Source: an uncultured Collinsella sp. (GTDB taxonomy: Bacteria > Actinomycetota > Coriobacteriia > Coriobacteriales > Coriobacteriaceae). Taken from it: a stretch of 11,085 nt of DNA. Under the pieces are notes generated by a model. It was not told the DNA's origin. It saw nothing but the letters and a program-made list of their open reading frames with translations, and searched no databases. Each line of letters begins with the position of its first letter. Within the stretch, counting starts at the first letter, position 1. The position numbers were made by a program, and so were the translations under genes. Shown piece by piece: positions 1-5,512 of the stretch. The DNA is taken from NCBI GenBank assembly GCA_900554985.1, contig USJQ01000019.1:1-11085 (forward strand), in the 5' to 3' direction.

Positions 1-100
1 AACTGCCCAGAAGACAGCGCCGCCGATAGACGGGCTCCAGAGCCTCTGCCCCCGTCATCGGGTCCGTCGCCTGTGCGCCTGTTTTCTGGTCTGTCTGCAC
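1..100 (-). CDS. Partial N-terminus of an unidentified protein, running off the left edge
   Basis: An open frame enters from a GTG at 100-98 and stays open to the window edge, giving about 33 residues (MQTDQKTGAQ..., then ATDPMTGAEALEPVYRRRCL). An in-frame ATG at 58-56 is an alternative start. Upstream of the GTG lies AAAAGG at about 9 nt spacing, and a good promoter-like pair lies at 191-163, so a transcript should begin near 155. The visible piece is hydrophilic with an RRRC cluster at the end; I do not recognise the family. A competing frame from GTG 110-108 is also open to the edge, but it reads as low-complexity Gly/Arg and is less protein-like. The position, 63 nt after the lipoprotein gene and on the same strand, suggests a related or co-transcribed function, but this is inference only. 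Confidence 0.35.
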   Translation of the reverse strand, partial: MQTDQKTGAQATDPMTGAEALEPVYRRRCLLGS

Positions 101-132
101 CTTTTTTCACCTTTTCCATTCAAATGTTTTCC

Positions 133-149
133 TGGAAATCATGTTTCCA
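133..149. promoter_or_regulatory. Short dyad TGGAAA-N5-TTTCCA, possible operator
   Basis: A 6-bp perfect inverted repeat with a 5-nt spacer lies just downstream of the predicted transcription start (about 155 on the minus strand) of the left-edge gene. Its symmetry and place suit a repressor operator or a weak leader hairpin. It is short and could be chance; no bound regulator is known from the sequence. Confidence 0.25.
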
Positions 150-162
150 TTCCCTGACTTTT

Positions 163-191
163 ATTATACGGGGCGGGGATTTCTTTTACAA
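163..191 (-). promoter_or_regulatory. Sigma-70-type promoter at the end of the lipoprotein gene
   Basis: Read on the minus strand, TTGTAA (191-186) and a perfect TATAAT (168-163) are separated by exactly 17 nt. The -10 box overlaps the stop codon of the upstream TlpA-like gene. It would start transcription near 155, suiting the gene that runs off the left edge. I saw no U-tract terminator between the two genes, so read-through from the operon is also possible. Confidence 0.55.
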
Positions 192-1141
192 GTAGCAAGC
201 GCCTGCTCGATCAGGGCATTAAGCGCCTTCGTCTGCTCCGGGGATGTGACCGCGCCTACGATCGGCTCTCCCACGATGTTGCCGTTCTGGTCGATCACAT
301 AGGTGGTCGGGAACGAGTACAGGTTGGAGGTGAACTTTCCGGCCTCGCTGTCCGACTTAAACCAGATGTTTTTATACGTCACGCCCTTCTTGGAAAGCAC
401 GTCCTTGGCATCGGCCACCTCGTCTTTTTTGCCGTCGAGCGTAAAGGAATTAACGCCCACGACCTGGCCGCCCTTCTCGGCAAGCTCCTTGTTGAGCTTC
501 TCCAGATCGCCCAGCTCTCCCACGCACGGCTTGCAGGTGGTAAACCAGAAGTTCATGACGGTGACCTTGTTCTTGGAGAACAGCTCGTCGCTGTTTACAT
601 CGTTGCCGTCCAAGTCCTTGCCCTTAAAGCTGGGGAACTTCGTCTCCCCGCTCTCGCCGTTGGTCATGCCTGCGGTCGAGGCATCAACACTCTCCCCCTC
701 GCCGGGCGTGCTGCCGCATCCGGGGAACTCCTTCTCCAGCGCCATGAGCTTGTCCTCGATCTCCTTGACCTGCTGCGCGCCGGCCTTAAGCGTCTTAAGC
801 TCGTCAGCCGCAAACTGATCCTTGGCGCCCTCGATGGTATCGAGCAAGAAGTCGCCGTAGTTCTTGCCGTCCTCAATCATGGGAGTGTCTTTGTTGGCCG
901 CAAGGAACACCTTTTCCCATAGGGCGTTATCGCTCGCAAAGATCTCGTTTTCCTTTTGCAGCAGCTGCTGGTACAGCTTGGCCGCCTCCTCGGCGCTCGA
1001 CGGCTTTTGTGCCACAAGCTCGGCAATCTGCGCATCGCCGCTCGTGGCATCCTTCGCGTCGCCCTTGGGGGCAGAGCACGCCGCGAGAGTCAGCGCCAGC
1101 ACGGGCAGCATCAACAAGGCCGCAATTTTTGACAGTTTCAT
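164..1141 (-). CDS. TlpA-like thioredoxin-fold lipoprotein
   Basis: A 325-aa exported thiol-disulfide oxidoreductase. Residues 1-21 form a signal peptide with a lipobox (LAAC, lipidated Cys22), so the protein is anchored to the outer face of the membrane. Residues about 38-140 are charged and helical, with a Lys/Glu-rich stretch before Cys142, and match nothing I can name. A linker leads to a TlpA/AhpC-TSA-type thioredoxin domain (about 168-315) with the active site WFTTCKPC (Cys203/Cys206) and the cis-proline region FPTT (277-280). An extra Cys318 sits near the C-terminus. The ATG is preceded by GGAGG 4 nt upstream. The gene lies 35 nt after the membrane polyferredoxin gene on the same strand, so the likely role is to receive reducing equivalents through that protein and pass them to extracytoplasmic disulfides. 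The fold and location are well supported; the redox partner is inferred. Confidence 0.9.
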   Translation of the reverse strand: MKLSKIAALLMLPVLALTLAACSAPKGDAKDATSGDAQIAELVAQKPSSAEEAAKLYQQLLQKENEIFASDNALWEKVFLAANKDTPMIEDGKNYGDFLLDTIEGAKDQFAADELKTLKAGAQQVKEIEDKLMALEKEFPGCGSTPGEGESVDASTAGMTNGESGETKFPSFKGKDLDGNDVNSDELFSKNKVTVMNFWFTTCKPCVGELGDLEKLNKELAEKGGQVVGVNSFTLDGKKDEVADAKDVLSKKGVTYKNIWFKSDSEAGKFTSNLYSFPTTYVIDQNGNIVGEPIVGAVTSPEQTKALNALIEQALATCKRNPRPV

Positions 1142-1176
1142 GGTTCCTCCGTTTATATCGAAACTTATATAGGTAC

Positions 1177-2088
1177 CTATTTGTTTTCGCAGGCCTGCGT
1201 GGGCTGCGTGGGCTTGTCGCCCGTCACACCCAGCCCGTAGCGAAAGCTAATAGCATCGACGGGGCACGCGCCCACGCATTTGCCGCAACGAATGCACTCG
1301 GCATGGTCGGGCGTACGCGTAACGTCCACGTCCATCTGGCACACCCTGGCGCACTTGCCGCACGAGACGCATTTACAATGATCGACCTGAATCCCCAGCA
1401 ACGACACCTTGTTCATGAGTGCATAAAATGCGCCGAGGGGGCAAATCCATTTACAGAAGGGGCGGTAGAACAGCACGCTCAGCACCGCAACCACAATGAG
1501 GATCGCGAGCTTCCAGGTAAAGAGCTTTCCCAGCGCGGAGCGGATTCCCGTATCCATGATGGACAGCGGAATCGCGCCCTCGAGCACGCCCTGCGGGCAT
1601 ATGTACTTGCAAAAGAACGGGTCGCCCATACCCACATCGTTAACCACCAAGACGGGCAGCAGCACCACGGCAAACAGTAGCACGGCATACTTGATGTACG
1701 TGAGCGGCTTGAGCTTTTTCGTGGAGAGCTTTTTGCTGGGAATCTTATGCAGAAGCTCTTGCAGCCATCCAAACGGACACAAAAAGCCGCATACAAAACG
1801 CCCCAGCAGCACGCCGATTAGAATGAGCGTTCCGGTGACGTAATACGAAAAGCTAAACTTAGACGAGCCCACCACCGACTGAAACGACCCGATGGGACAC
1901 GCACCTGAGGCCGCCGGACACGAGTAGCAGTTGAGCCCCGGCACGCAGACGGCTTTGCCCGCTCCCTGGTAGATGCCGCCCTTGGCAAAGTTAGGCAGGT
2001 GAATATTGGTCGCAAGCGTCGCCGCCGCCTGAATCAATCCACGAAATCGCGCCAAAAGATGCGATGCAGTGTTTTTTCTTTTATCCAA
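1177..2088 (-). CDS. NapH/NosR-type membrane polyferredoxin (4Fe-4S binding protein)
   Basis: A 303-aa integral membrane iron-sulfur protein. Near the N-terminus is a four-Cys group (48, 54, 57, 64; CVPGLNCYSC). Membrane segments at about 82-99, 133-150 and 193-208 are each followed by a CxxxCP motif (Cys100/104, 160/164, 212/216), the signature of NapH/NosR-type proteins. The C-terminus carries two ferredoxin clusters: CVSCGKCARVC (Cys240-250) and CIRCGKCVGACP (Cys265-275). Such proteins pass electrons across or along the membrane. I chose the TTG at 2088 because it overlaps the stop codon of the upstream 48-aa gene by 8 nt, has GGAG 10 nt upstream, and begins a sensible cytoplasmic leader (MDKRKNTASH). 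The ATG at 2166 would bury most of the upstream gene in another frame. The likely partner is the TlpA-like lipoprotein encoded next; this is inferred from gene order. Confidence 0.88.
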   Translation of the reverse strand: MDKRKNTASHLLARFRGLIQAAATLATNIHLPNFAKGGIYQGAGKAVCVPGLNCYSCPAASGACPIGSFQSVVGSSKFSFSYYVTGTLILIGVLLGRFVCGFLCPFGWLQELLHKIPSKKLSTKKLKPLTYIKYAVLLFAVVLLPVLVVNDVGMGDPFFCKYICPQGVLEGAIPLSIMDTGIRSALGKLFTWKLAILIVVAVLSVLFYRPFCKWICPLGAFYALMNKVSLLGIQVDHCKCVSCGKCARVCQMDVDVTRTPDHAECIRCGKCVGACPVDAISFRYGLGVTGDKPTQPTQACENK

Positions 2089-2227
2089 TTCCGATACACT
2101 CCAAGCACAGCCTGATTGCCTTGGCCAGCACGGCATCCGCTTCGCCGCGCATAATTCCAAAGCCAACCATGGCTACCCCAACGATCAGCAAAGCCACCTG
2201 CGCCACAGGCTTAATCGCTTTGAACAA
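2081..2227 (-). CDS. Small membrane CXXC peptide, CD1871A-like family
   Basis: A 48-aa protein missed by usual length cut-offs. It begins at TTG (2227) with AAAGGAG 8 nt upstream and reads MFKAIKPVAQVALL..., with one membrane segment at about residues 8-26 and the C-terminal motif RLCLECIGIG (Cys41/Cys44) ending at TAA. This layout, a short helix and then CxxC followed by IGIG at the extreme C-terminus, matches what I recall of the CD1871A family of CXXC-motif proteins, often found beside 4Fe-4S membrane proteins and TlpA-like proteins. By the positive-inside rule the N-terminus is cytoplasmic and the CxxC faces outside, where it could relay dithiol exchange to the lipoprotein. It is the first gene of the operon and overlaps the next start by 8 nt, suggesting translational coupling. 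A GTG three codons upstream lies inside the ribosome binding site and is unlikely. The gene is well supported; the relay role is inferred. Confidence 0.85.
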   Translation of the reverse strand: MFKAIKPVAQVALLIVGVAMVGFGIMRGEADAVLAKAIRLCLECIGIG

Positions 2228-2316
2228 TCTGACCACTCCTTTCGTTTCGCGACCCATTGGACCATACCGACTATAAAATCCGTGTTAAGCGTGAATGACT
2301 ATGCAAGGAGAACGTT
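2228..2316. promoter_or_regulatory. Divergent promoter region between the redox operon and the two-component genes
   Basis: These 89 bases separate the minus-strand redox operon from the plus-strand regulator. A shared AT-rich core at 2270-2279 reads TATAAAAT rightward (2272-2279) and TATAGT leftward (2275-2270), so both directions may use overlapping -10 boxes. No good -35 hexamer is visible for either. AAGGAG at 2305-2310 serves the response regulator and AAAGGAG (about 2242-2236 on the minus strand) serves the small CXXC gene. The layout suits autoregulation and control of the operon by the response regulator, but I could not find a clear direct-repeat binding site. Confidence 0.4.
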
Positions 2317-2991
2317 ATGCGCATCTTGGTCATCGAGGACGAGCGGGCACTGTGCGATGCGATCGCACGCAGCCTGCGCAACTTGGCCTATAGCGTCGAC
2401 TGCTGCTACGACGGGCAGCAGGCCCTCGATCTGCTCGATGTCGAGACCTTTGATCTTGTCGTGCTCGACCTCAATCTCCCCCATGTCGACGGCATGACCG
2501 TGCTCAGGCAACTCAGGACAACTGATTGTGAGACCAAGGTGCTTGTGCTCTCGGCACGTGGCGAGGTCTCCGACAAGGTAGCGGGGCTCGATGCGGGCGC
2601 CAACGACTACCTCACCAAGCCGTTCCATCTTGACGAGCTGGCGGCACGTATACGCAGCCTCACGCTCAGGCGCTTTACGCAAAGCGACGTTGTTCTAACC
2701 TGTGGATCGCTGAGCTTTGACACCAAGGCGCGCCTCGCCACAGTGGGCGACGAGATCCTGTCCCTCACACGCAAGGAGACCGGCATCTTGGAATACCTGA
2801 TGCTTAACCAGGGGCGGCCGGTGAGCCAGGAAGAGCTTATCGACCACGTATGGGACAGCAGCGTCAACAGCTTTAGCAACGCGACCCGCGTGCACATCTC
2901 GTCGCTGCGCAAAAAGCTGCGCGGCGCGTTGGGGCACGACCCCATCCGCAACCGAATCGGCGAAGGCTACGTTATGGAGGACGGCAAATGA
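2317..2991 (+). CDS. OmpR/PhoB-family response regulator
   Basis: A 224-aa two-domain DNA-binding response regulator. The receiver domain (about 1-118) has the acidic residues Glu7/Asp8, the phospho-acceptor Asp51 (VVLDLNLP), the switch residues Ser79 and Tyr98, and Lys101 in the TKPF motif. A winged-helix domain (about 125-222) carries the typical LTRKE, VWD and RVHISSLRKKL sequences and the terminal GEGYVM hairpin. Length and layout are normal for the family. AAGGAG lies 6 nt before the ATG. The stop codon overlaps the start of the sensor kinase gene (ATGA at 2988-2991), so the two are translationally coupled and almost certainly a cognate pair. Its divergent position to the thiol-redox operon suggests that this operon is a target; this is inferred from arrangement, since no binding site was identified. 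Confidence 0.95.
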   Translation: MRILVIEDERALCDAIARSLRNLAYSVDCCYDGQQALDLLDVETFDLVVLDLNLPHVDGMTVLRQLRTTDCETKVLVLSARGEVSDKVAGLDAGANDYLTKPFHLDELAARIRSLTLRRFTQSDVVLTCGSLSFDTKARLATVGDEILSLTRKETGILEYLMLNQGRPVSQEELIDHVWDSSVNSFSNATRVHISSLRKKLRGALGHDPIRNRIGEGYVMEDGK

Positions 2992-4160
2992 AGCGGCTGT
3001 CGCTGCAGTGGCGCATCACGTTGATGACGGCACTGCTGATATGTTCGACCTGCGTACTTATGAATTGCCTGGTTGGCTACTCCGGCATGCGCTACATGGA
3101 CTCGATCGGCAATGAACTATCGGCGCACAGCAAGGTGGAGGCGGCCTCGCCCAGCTCATTTGACCCGACAAACAAAGAGCTCGACGACGCGCTGACCATC
3201 GTCGTGAACGACGCCCAAGAATCGTTTGGCGCGACGAGCTGGTATATAACTGCGGCGGTGACGCTGCTCGGCGGCGTGCTGGCCTACTTTGTAAGCGGAC
3301 ATGCGCTGCGGCCGTTGCGCTTCTTTGCGACGCAAGTCGAGAGCGTGCGGCCCGACAACCTCGCCGACACAAAAATCAGCGAGGACGTGCCCTCTGAACT
3401 CAGGCGCTGCAGCGCGTCGTTTAACGACATGATTGCCCGCCTTGACGAGGGATTTTCCGCACAAAGACAGTTTACGGGCAATGCGGCGCACGAACTGCGC
3501 ACGCCGCTTGCGCTCATGCAGGCCCAGGTTGAGCTGTTTTGCGCCGAGCACCCCGACGTCGACGCCGATACAGCGAGCCTGCTCGGGCTGCTGCAGGAGC
3601 AGACCGAGCGAATGACGCACATGACAAAGACCCTGCTCGAGATGAGCGAGCTGCGCAGTGTCCCTTGCAACGATGTGATTGACCTAGCGCCGATGATCGA
3701 AGAAGTGCTCACGGACCTGGCACCCCTTGCCGAGCAAAAAGACATCACGCTTACAAGCGGGGGCGACGCGCAAACAATCGGCAGCGACACGCTGATCTAT
3801 CGGTTGCTGTTCAACTTGACCGAAAACGCCATACGCTATAGCGCGCCCAACTCGACCGTGCAAATCAACGCCTGCGCCGAAGGCGACCGCGTGCTGCTAC
3901 GCGTGCGCGACCAGGGACCGGGCATTCCCGAGCAATACCAGACGAGCATCTTCCAACCCTTCTTTCGCGTCGACAAATCGCGCAGCAGGGCATATGGCGG
4001 CGTGGGGCTGGGGCTTGCACTGGTCTGGGAGATTGCCTCACTCCACGGCGGCTCCATCGAGGTCGAAGAGAGCTCGGAGCGCGGAACGACCATGCTCGTA
4101 ACCCTTCCTGCACACAACATCGAAGATGTGACAAAGGGACAGTCCCTTTGTCACATCTGA
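2988..4160 (+). CDS. Two-component sensor histidine kinase with HAMP domain
   Basis: A 390-aa membrane kinase. Membrane segment 1 (about 9-31) contains Cys19, Cys22 and Cys27, including a CSTC (CxxC). A small external loop of about 50 residues follows, then membrane segment 2 (about 84-103) and a HAMP region (about 104-156). The dimerisation domain holds the phospho-accepting His168 in AAHELRTP, and the catalytic domain has the N box (NLTENAIRYS, 276-285), G1 (DQGPGIP, 308-314), the F box (FQPFFRV) and G2 (GGVGLGLAL, 337-345). All catalytic residues look intact. The last ten or so residues (VTKGQSLCHI) are encoded by a perfect palindrome, so the natural C-terminus probably ended near TLPA and has been extended by an inserted repeat. 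It pairs with the overlapping response regulator. The signal sensed is unknown; the tiny sensor loop and membrane CxxC leave redox sensing possible. Confidence 0.94.
   Translation: MKRLSLQWRITLMTALLICSTCVLMNCLVGYSGMRYMDSIGNELSAHSKVEAASPSSFDPTNKELDDALTIVVNDAQESFGATSWYITAAVTLLGGVLAYFVSGHALRPLRFFATQVESVRPDNLADTKISEDVPSELRRCSASFNDMIARLDEGFSAQRQFTGNAAHELRTPLALMQAQVELFCAEHPDVDADTASLLGLLQEQTERMTHMTKTLLEMSELRSVPCNDVIDLAPMIEEVLTDLAPLAEQKDITLTSGGDAQTIGSDTLIYRLLFNLTENAIRYSAPNSTVQINACAEGDRVLLRVRDQGPGIPEQYQTSIFQPFFRVDKSRSRAYGGVGLGLALVWEIASLHGGSIEVEESSERGTTMLVTLPAHNIEDVTKGQSLCHI
4124..4158. repeat. Perfect 17-bp inverted repeat, REP-like palindrome
   Basis: AGATGTGACAAAGGGAC (4124-4140), a single A at 4141, and its exact reverse complement (4142-4158) form a 35-nt palindrome centred on GGGACAGTCCC. 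It lies in the last codons of the sensor kinase and its end overlaps the TGA. There is no T-tract on either side, so it is not a canonical terminator. Palindromes with this GGGAC-A/G-GTCCC core and variable arms are, to my recollection, dispersed repeats in Coriobacteriia and some other bacteria and may be mobilised by REP-associated tyrosine transposases; no such gene is in this window. The structure is certain; the family assignment is inferred. Confidence 0.8.
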
Positions 4161-4189
4161 AGATGCACGAAATTAGGCGAAGCGCCAGC

Positions 4190-4223
4190 AAAAAGCCCCC
4201 GCTTCCAAACGGAAACGGGGGCT
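4190..4223 (-). terminator. Rho-independent terminator of guaA
   Basis: On the minus strand AGCCCCCGTTTCC (4223-4211), loop GTTT and GGAAGCGGGGGCT (4206-4194) form a 13-bp stem with one G-U pair, followed by TTTT (4193-4190). It begins 12 nt after the guaA stop codon. Read rightward the same stem lacks a clean U-tract, so it is at best a weak terminator for the convergent kinase gene. Confidence 0.9.
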
Positions 4224-4235
4224 AGGTGAGTTAGT

Positions 4236-5216
4236 TTACTCCCACTCGACCGTGCCAACGGGCTTCGGCGTGAGGTCGTAGCAAACGCGGCAAATACCGG
4301 GGACCTCGGCGGTCACGCGAGCGGTAATGCGCTTGAGCAGCGCCCAGTCGAGCTCAGGCACCTCGGCGGTCATGACGTCGACGGTGTTGATGCAGCGAAT
4401 GATGCAGGGCCAGTCGTAGGCGCGCTTGCCCTCGCGCACACCGGTGGCGCGGAAGTCGGGTACCACGGCAAAGTACTGCCAGATGGTCAGACCGGCCTTG
4501 TCGATCTCCTCGCGGACGATGGCGTCGGCCTCGCGCAGCGCCTCGAGACGGTCGCGGGTGATGGCGCCAAGGCAGCGGACGCCCAGGCCAGGACCGGGGA
4601 ACGGCTGACGCTCAACCATGTTCTCGGGCAGGCCGAGCTCGCGGCCCACGACGCGCACCTCATCCTTGTACAGCAGTTTAACGGGCTCGCAGAGCTCAAA
4701 CTGCAAGTCCTCGGGCAGGCCGCCAACGTTGTGGTGAGCCTTCACGCCGTCCTGGGACTCCAGAATGTCGGGGTAGATGGTGCCCTGGGCAAGGAAGCTG
4801 ACCTCGTCGCCAACCTTGCGGGCCTCCTCCTCAAACACGCGGATGAACTCGGCGCCGATGATCTTACGCTTGGCCTCGGGCTCCTCAACGTCCACGAGCT
4901 TGCCCAAGAAACGATCGGTGGCGTCAACGTAGACCAGGTTGGCGTCCATCTGGTTCTTAAAGACGTCGATGACCTGCTCGCTCTCGCCCTTGCGCATGAG
5001 ACCGTGGTTCACATGCACGCAAATGAGCTGCTTGCCAATGGCCTTGATCAGCAGGGCCGCGACAACAGAACTGTCGACGCCGCCGGAAAGGGCCAGCAGG
5101 ACCTTGTTGTCGCCGATCTGCTCGCGGATTGCGGTGACCTGCTCGTCGATGAACGCCTGGGCAAGTTCGGGAGTGGTGATACGCACCATATCGTCGGGAC
5201 GCTTGTTGGGATCCAT
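4236..5216 (-). CDS. guaA: GMP synthase, ATP-pyrophosphatase/dimerisation part only (no glutaminase domain)
   Basis: A 326-aa protein that forms GMP from XMP, ATP and ammonia in purine synthesis. The N-type ATP-pyrophosphatase domain (about 13-210) has the P-loop SGGVDSS (44-50), EAKRKIIG, QGTIYPDILES and the AHHNVGGLPE block. The dimerisation domain follows, with RQPFPGPGLGVR (203-214), the RAYDWPCIIR region and the C-terminal KPVGTVEWE. Bacterial GuaA is usually about 510-525 aa with an N-terminal class I glutaminase; here that domain is missing, as in archaeal two-subunit enzymes, so ammonia or a separate glutaminase subunit must be supplied from elsewhere. I chose the ATG at 5216 because AAAAGGAG lies 6 nt upstream; an ATG at 5273 lacks this and adds an unlikely leader. 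It has its own promoter and terminator, so it is a monocistronic unit and not a recent truncation. Confidence 0.92.
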   Translation of the reverse strand: MDPNKRPDDMVRITTPELAQAFIDEQVTAIREQIGDNKVLLALSGGVDSSVVAALLIKAIGKQLICVHVNHGLMRKGESEQVIDVFKNQMDANLVYVDATDRFLGKLVDVEEPEAKRKIIGAEFIRVFEEEARKVGDEVSFLAQGTIYPDILESQDGVKAHHNVGGLPEDLQFELCEPVKLLYKDEVRVVGRELGLPENMVERQPFPGPGLGVRCLGAITRDRLEALREADAIVREEIDKAGLTIWQYFAVVPDFRATGVREGKRAYDWPCIIRCINTVDVMTAEVPELDWALLKRITARVTAEVPGICRVCYDLTPKPVGTVEWE

Positions 5217-5281
5217 GCAGGGCTCCTTTTCGATTCGATGGAACGCGCCGCGCATATGCAAACGCGCTGTCATATGTCCTC

Positions 5282-5287
5282 ATTATA
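5282..5287 (-). promoter_or_regulatory. TATAAT -10 box for guaA
   Basis: A perfect TATAAT on the minus strand lies about 65 nt upstream of the guaA start codon, predicting a leader of about 59 nt. TG occurs just upstream (TGCATATAAT), one base off the extended -10 spacing. No good -35 hexamer is seen at 16-18 nt. No riboswitch-like structure was recognised in the leader. Confidence 0.5.
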
Positions 5288-5365
5288 TGCAGAGCGAGGT
5301 TCGTTTCCCATCGCTGCGACGGAGCTTTTTGCAGGGGCGGCAGTTTTTCCTTATGCCAAGGTCAG

Positions 5366-5482
5366 CTAGGCTTCGGTAGCCACCTTAAGAGCATCGCCAA
5401 TAGACTCTTCCTTTATGCGTTCGGCATAATCGTAGGCGATACCCACAAATTCCAGTTCCGGGCAACAGGAGTAAAATGGCTG
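5366..5482 (-). pseudogene. Start-less C-terminal coding fragment, possible gene remnant
   Basis: Between a TAG at 5485-5483 and a TAG at 5368-5366 the minus strand is open for 38 codons and reads like the end of a real protein (...CCPELEFVGIAYDYAERI..., then KEESIGDALKVATEA), with an amphipathic, charged C-terminal helix and ordinary codon use. There is no ATG; the only usual alternative start is a GTG giving 26 aa, with a poor ribosome binding site. Upstream sequence on that strand is the antisense of the LuxR gene start, so any original N-terminal part is gone. I do not recognise the family. The simplest reading is a remnant left when the neighbouring regulator and surface-protein genes arrived, but a chance open frame cannot be excluded. 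Confidence 0.35.
5472..5477 (+). promoter_or_regulatory. Possible -10 (TAAAAT) for the LuxR-type gene
   Basis: TAAAAT at 5472-5477 has a weak partner TTCCAG at 5450-5455 (16-nt spacing). Transcription would begin near 5484, leaving about 29 nt to the chosen start codon at 5513, which has its own GGGAG. The match is weak, and the same bases lie just after an AGGAG that could serve ATG 5476. Confidence 0.25.
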
Positions 5483-5512
5483 CTATTGTTGTCAGCTGTT
5501 GGGAGATGGAAG

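Noticed and set aside
1169..1180. Perfect 12-bp palindrome ATAGGTACCTAT over the polyferredoxin stop codon
   Set aside because: Short, between co-transcribed genes, with no promoter pair beside it; likely chance.
2089..2166. N-terminal extension of the polyferredoxin to ATG 2166
   Set aside because: The extra 26 residues overlap the 48-aa CXXC gene in another frame, have no membrane or motif character, and TTG 2088 has a suitable ribosome binding site and an overlap typical of coupled genes.
2299..2682. Minus-strand open frame over the response regulator
   Set aside because: Antisense to strongly conserved receiver-domain coding sequence; no independent support.
4124..4158. Palindrome as Rho-independent terminator of the two-component operon
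   Set aside because: No T-run follows on either strand, and it lies within the coding sequence; it fits a dispersed palindromic repeat better.
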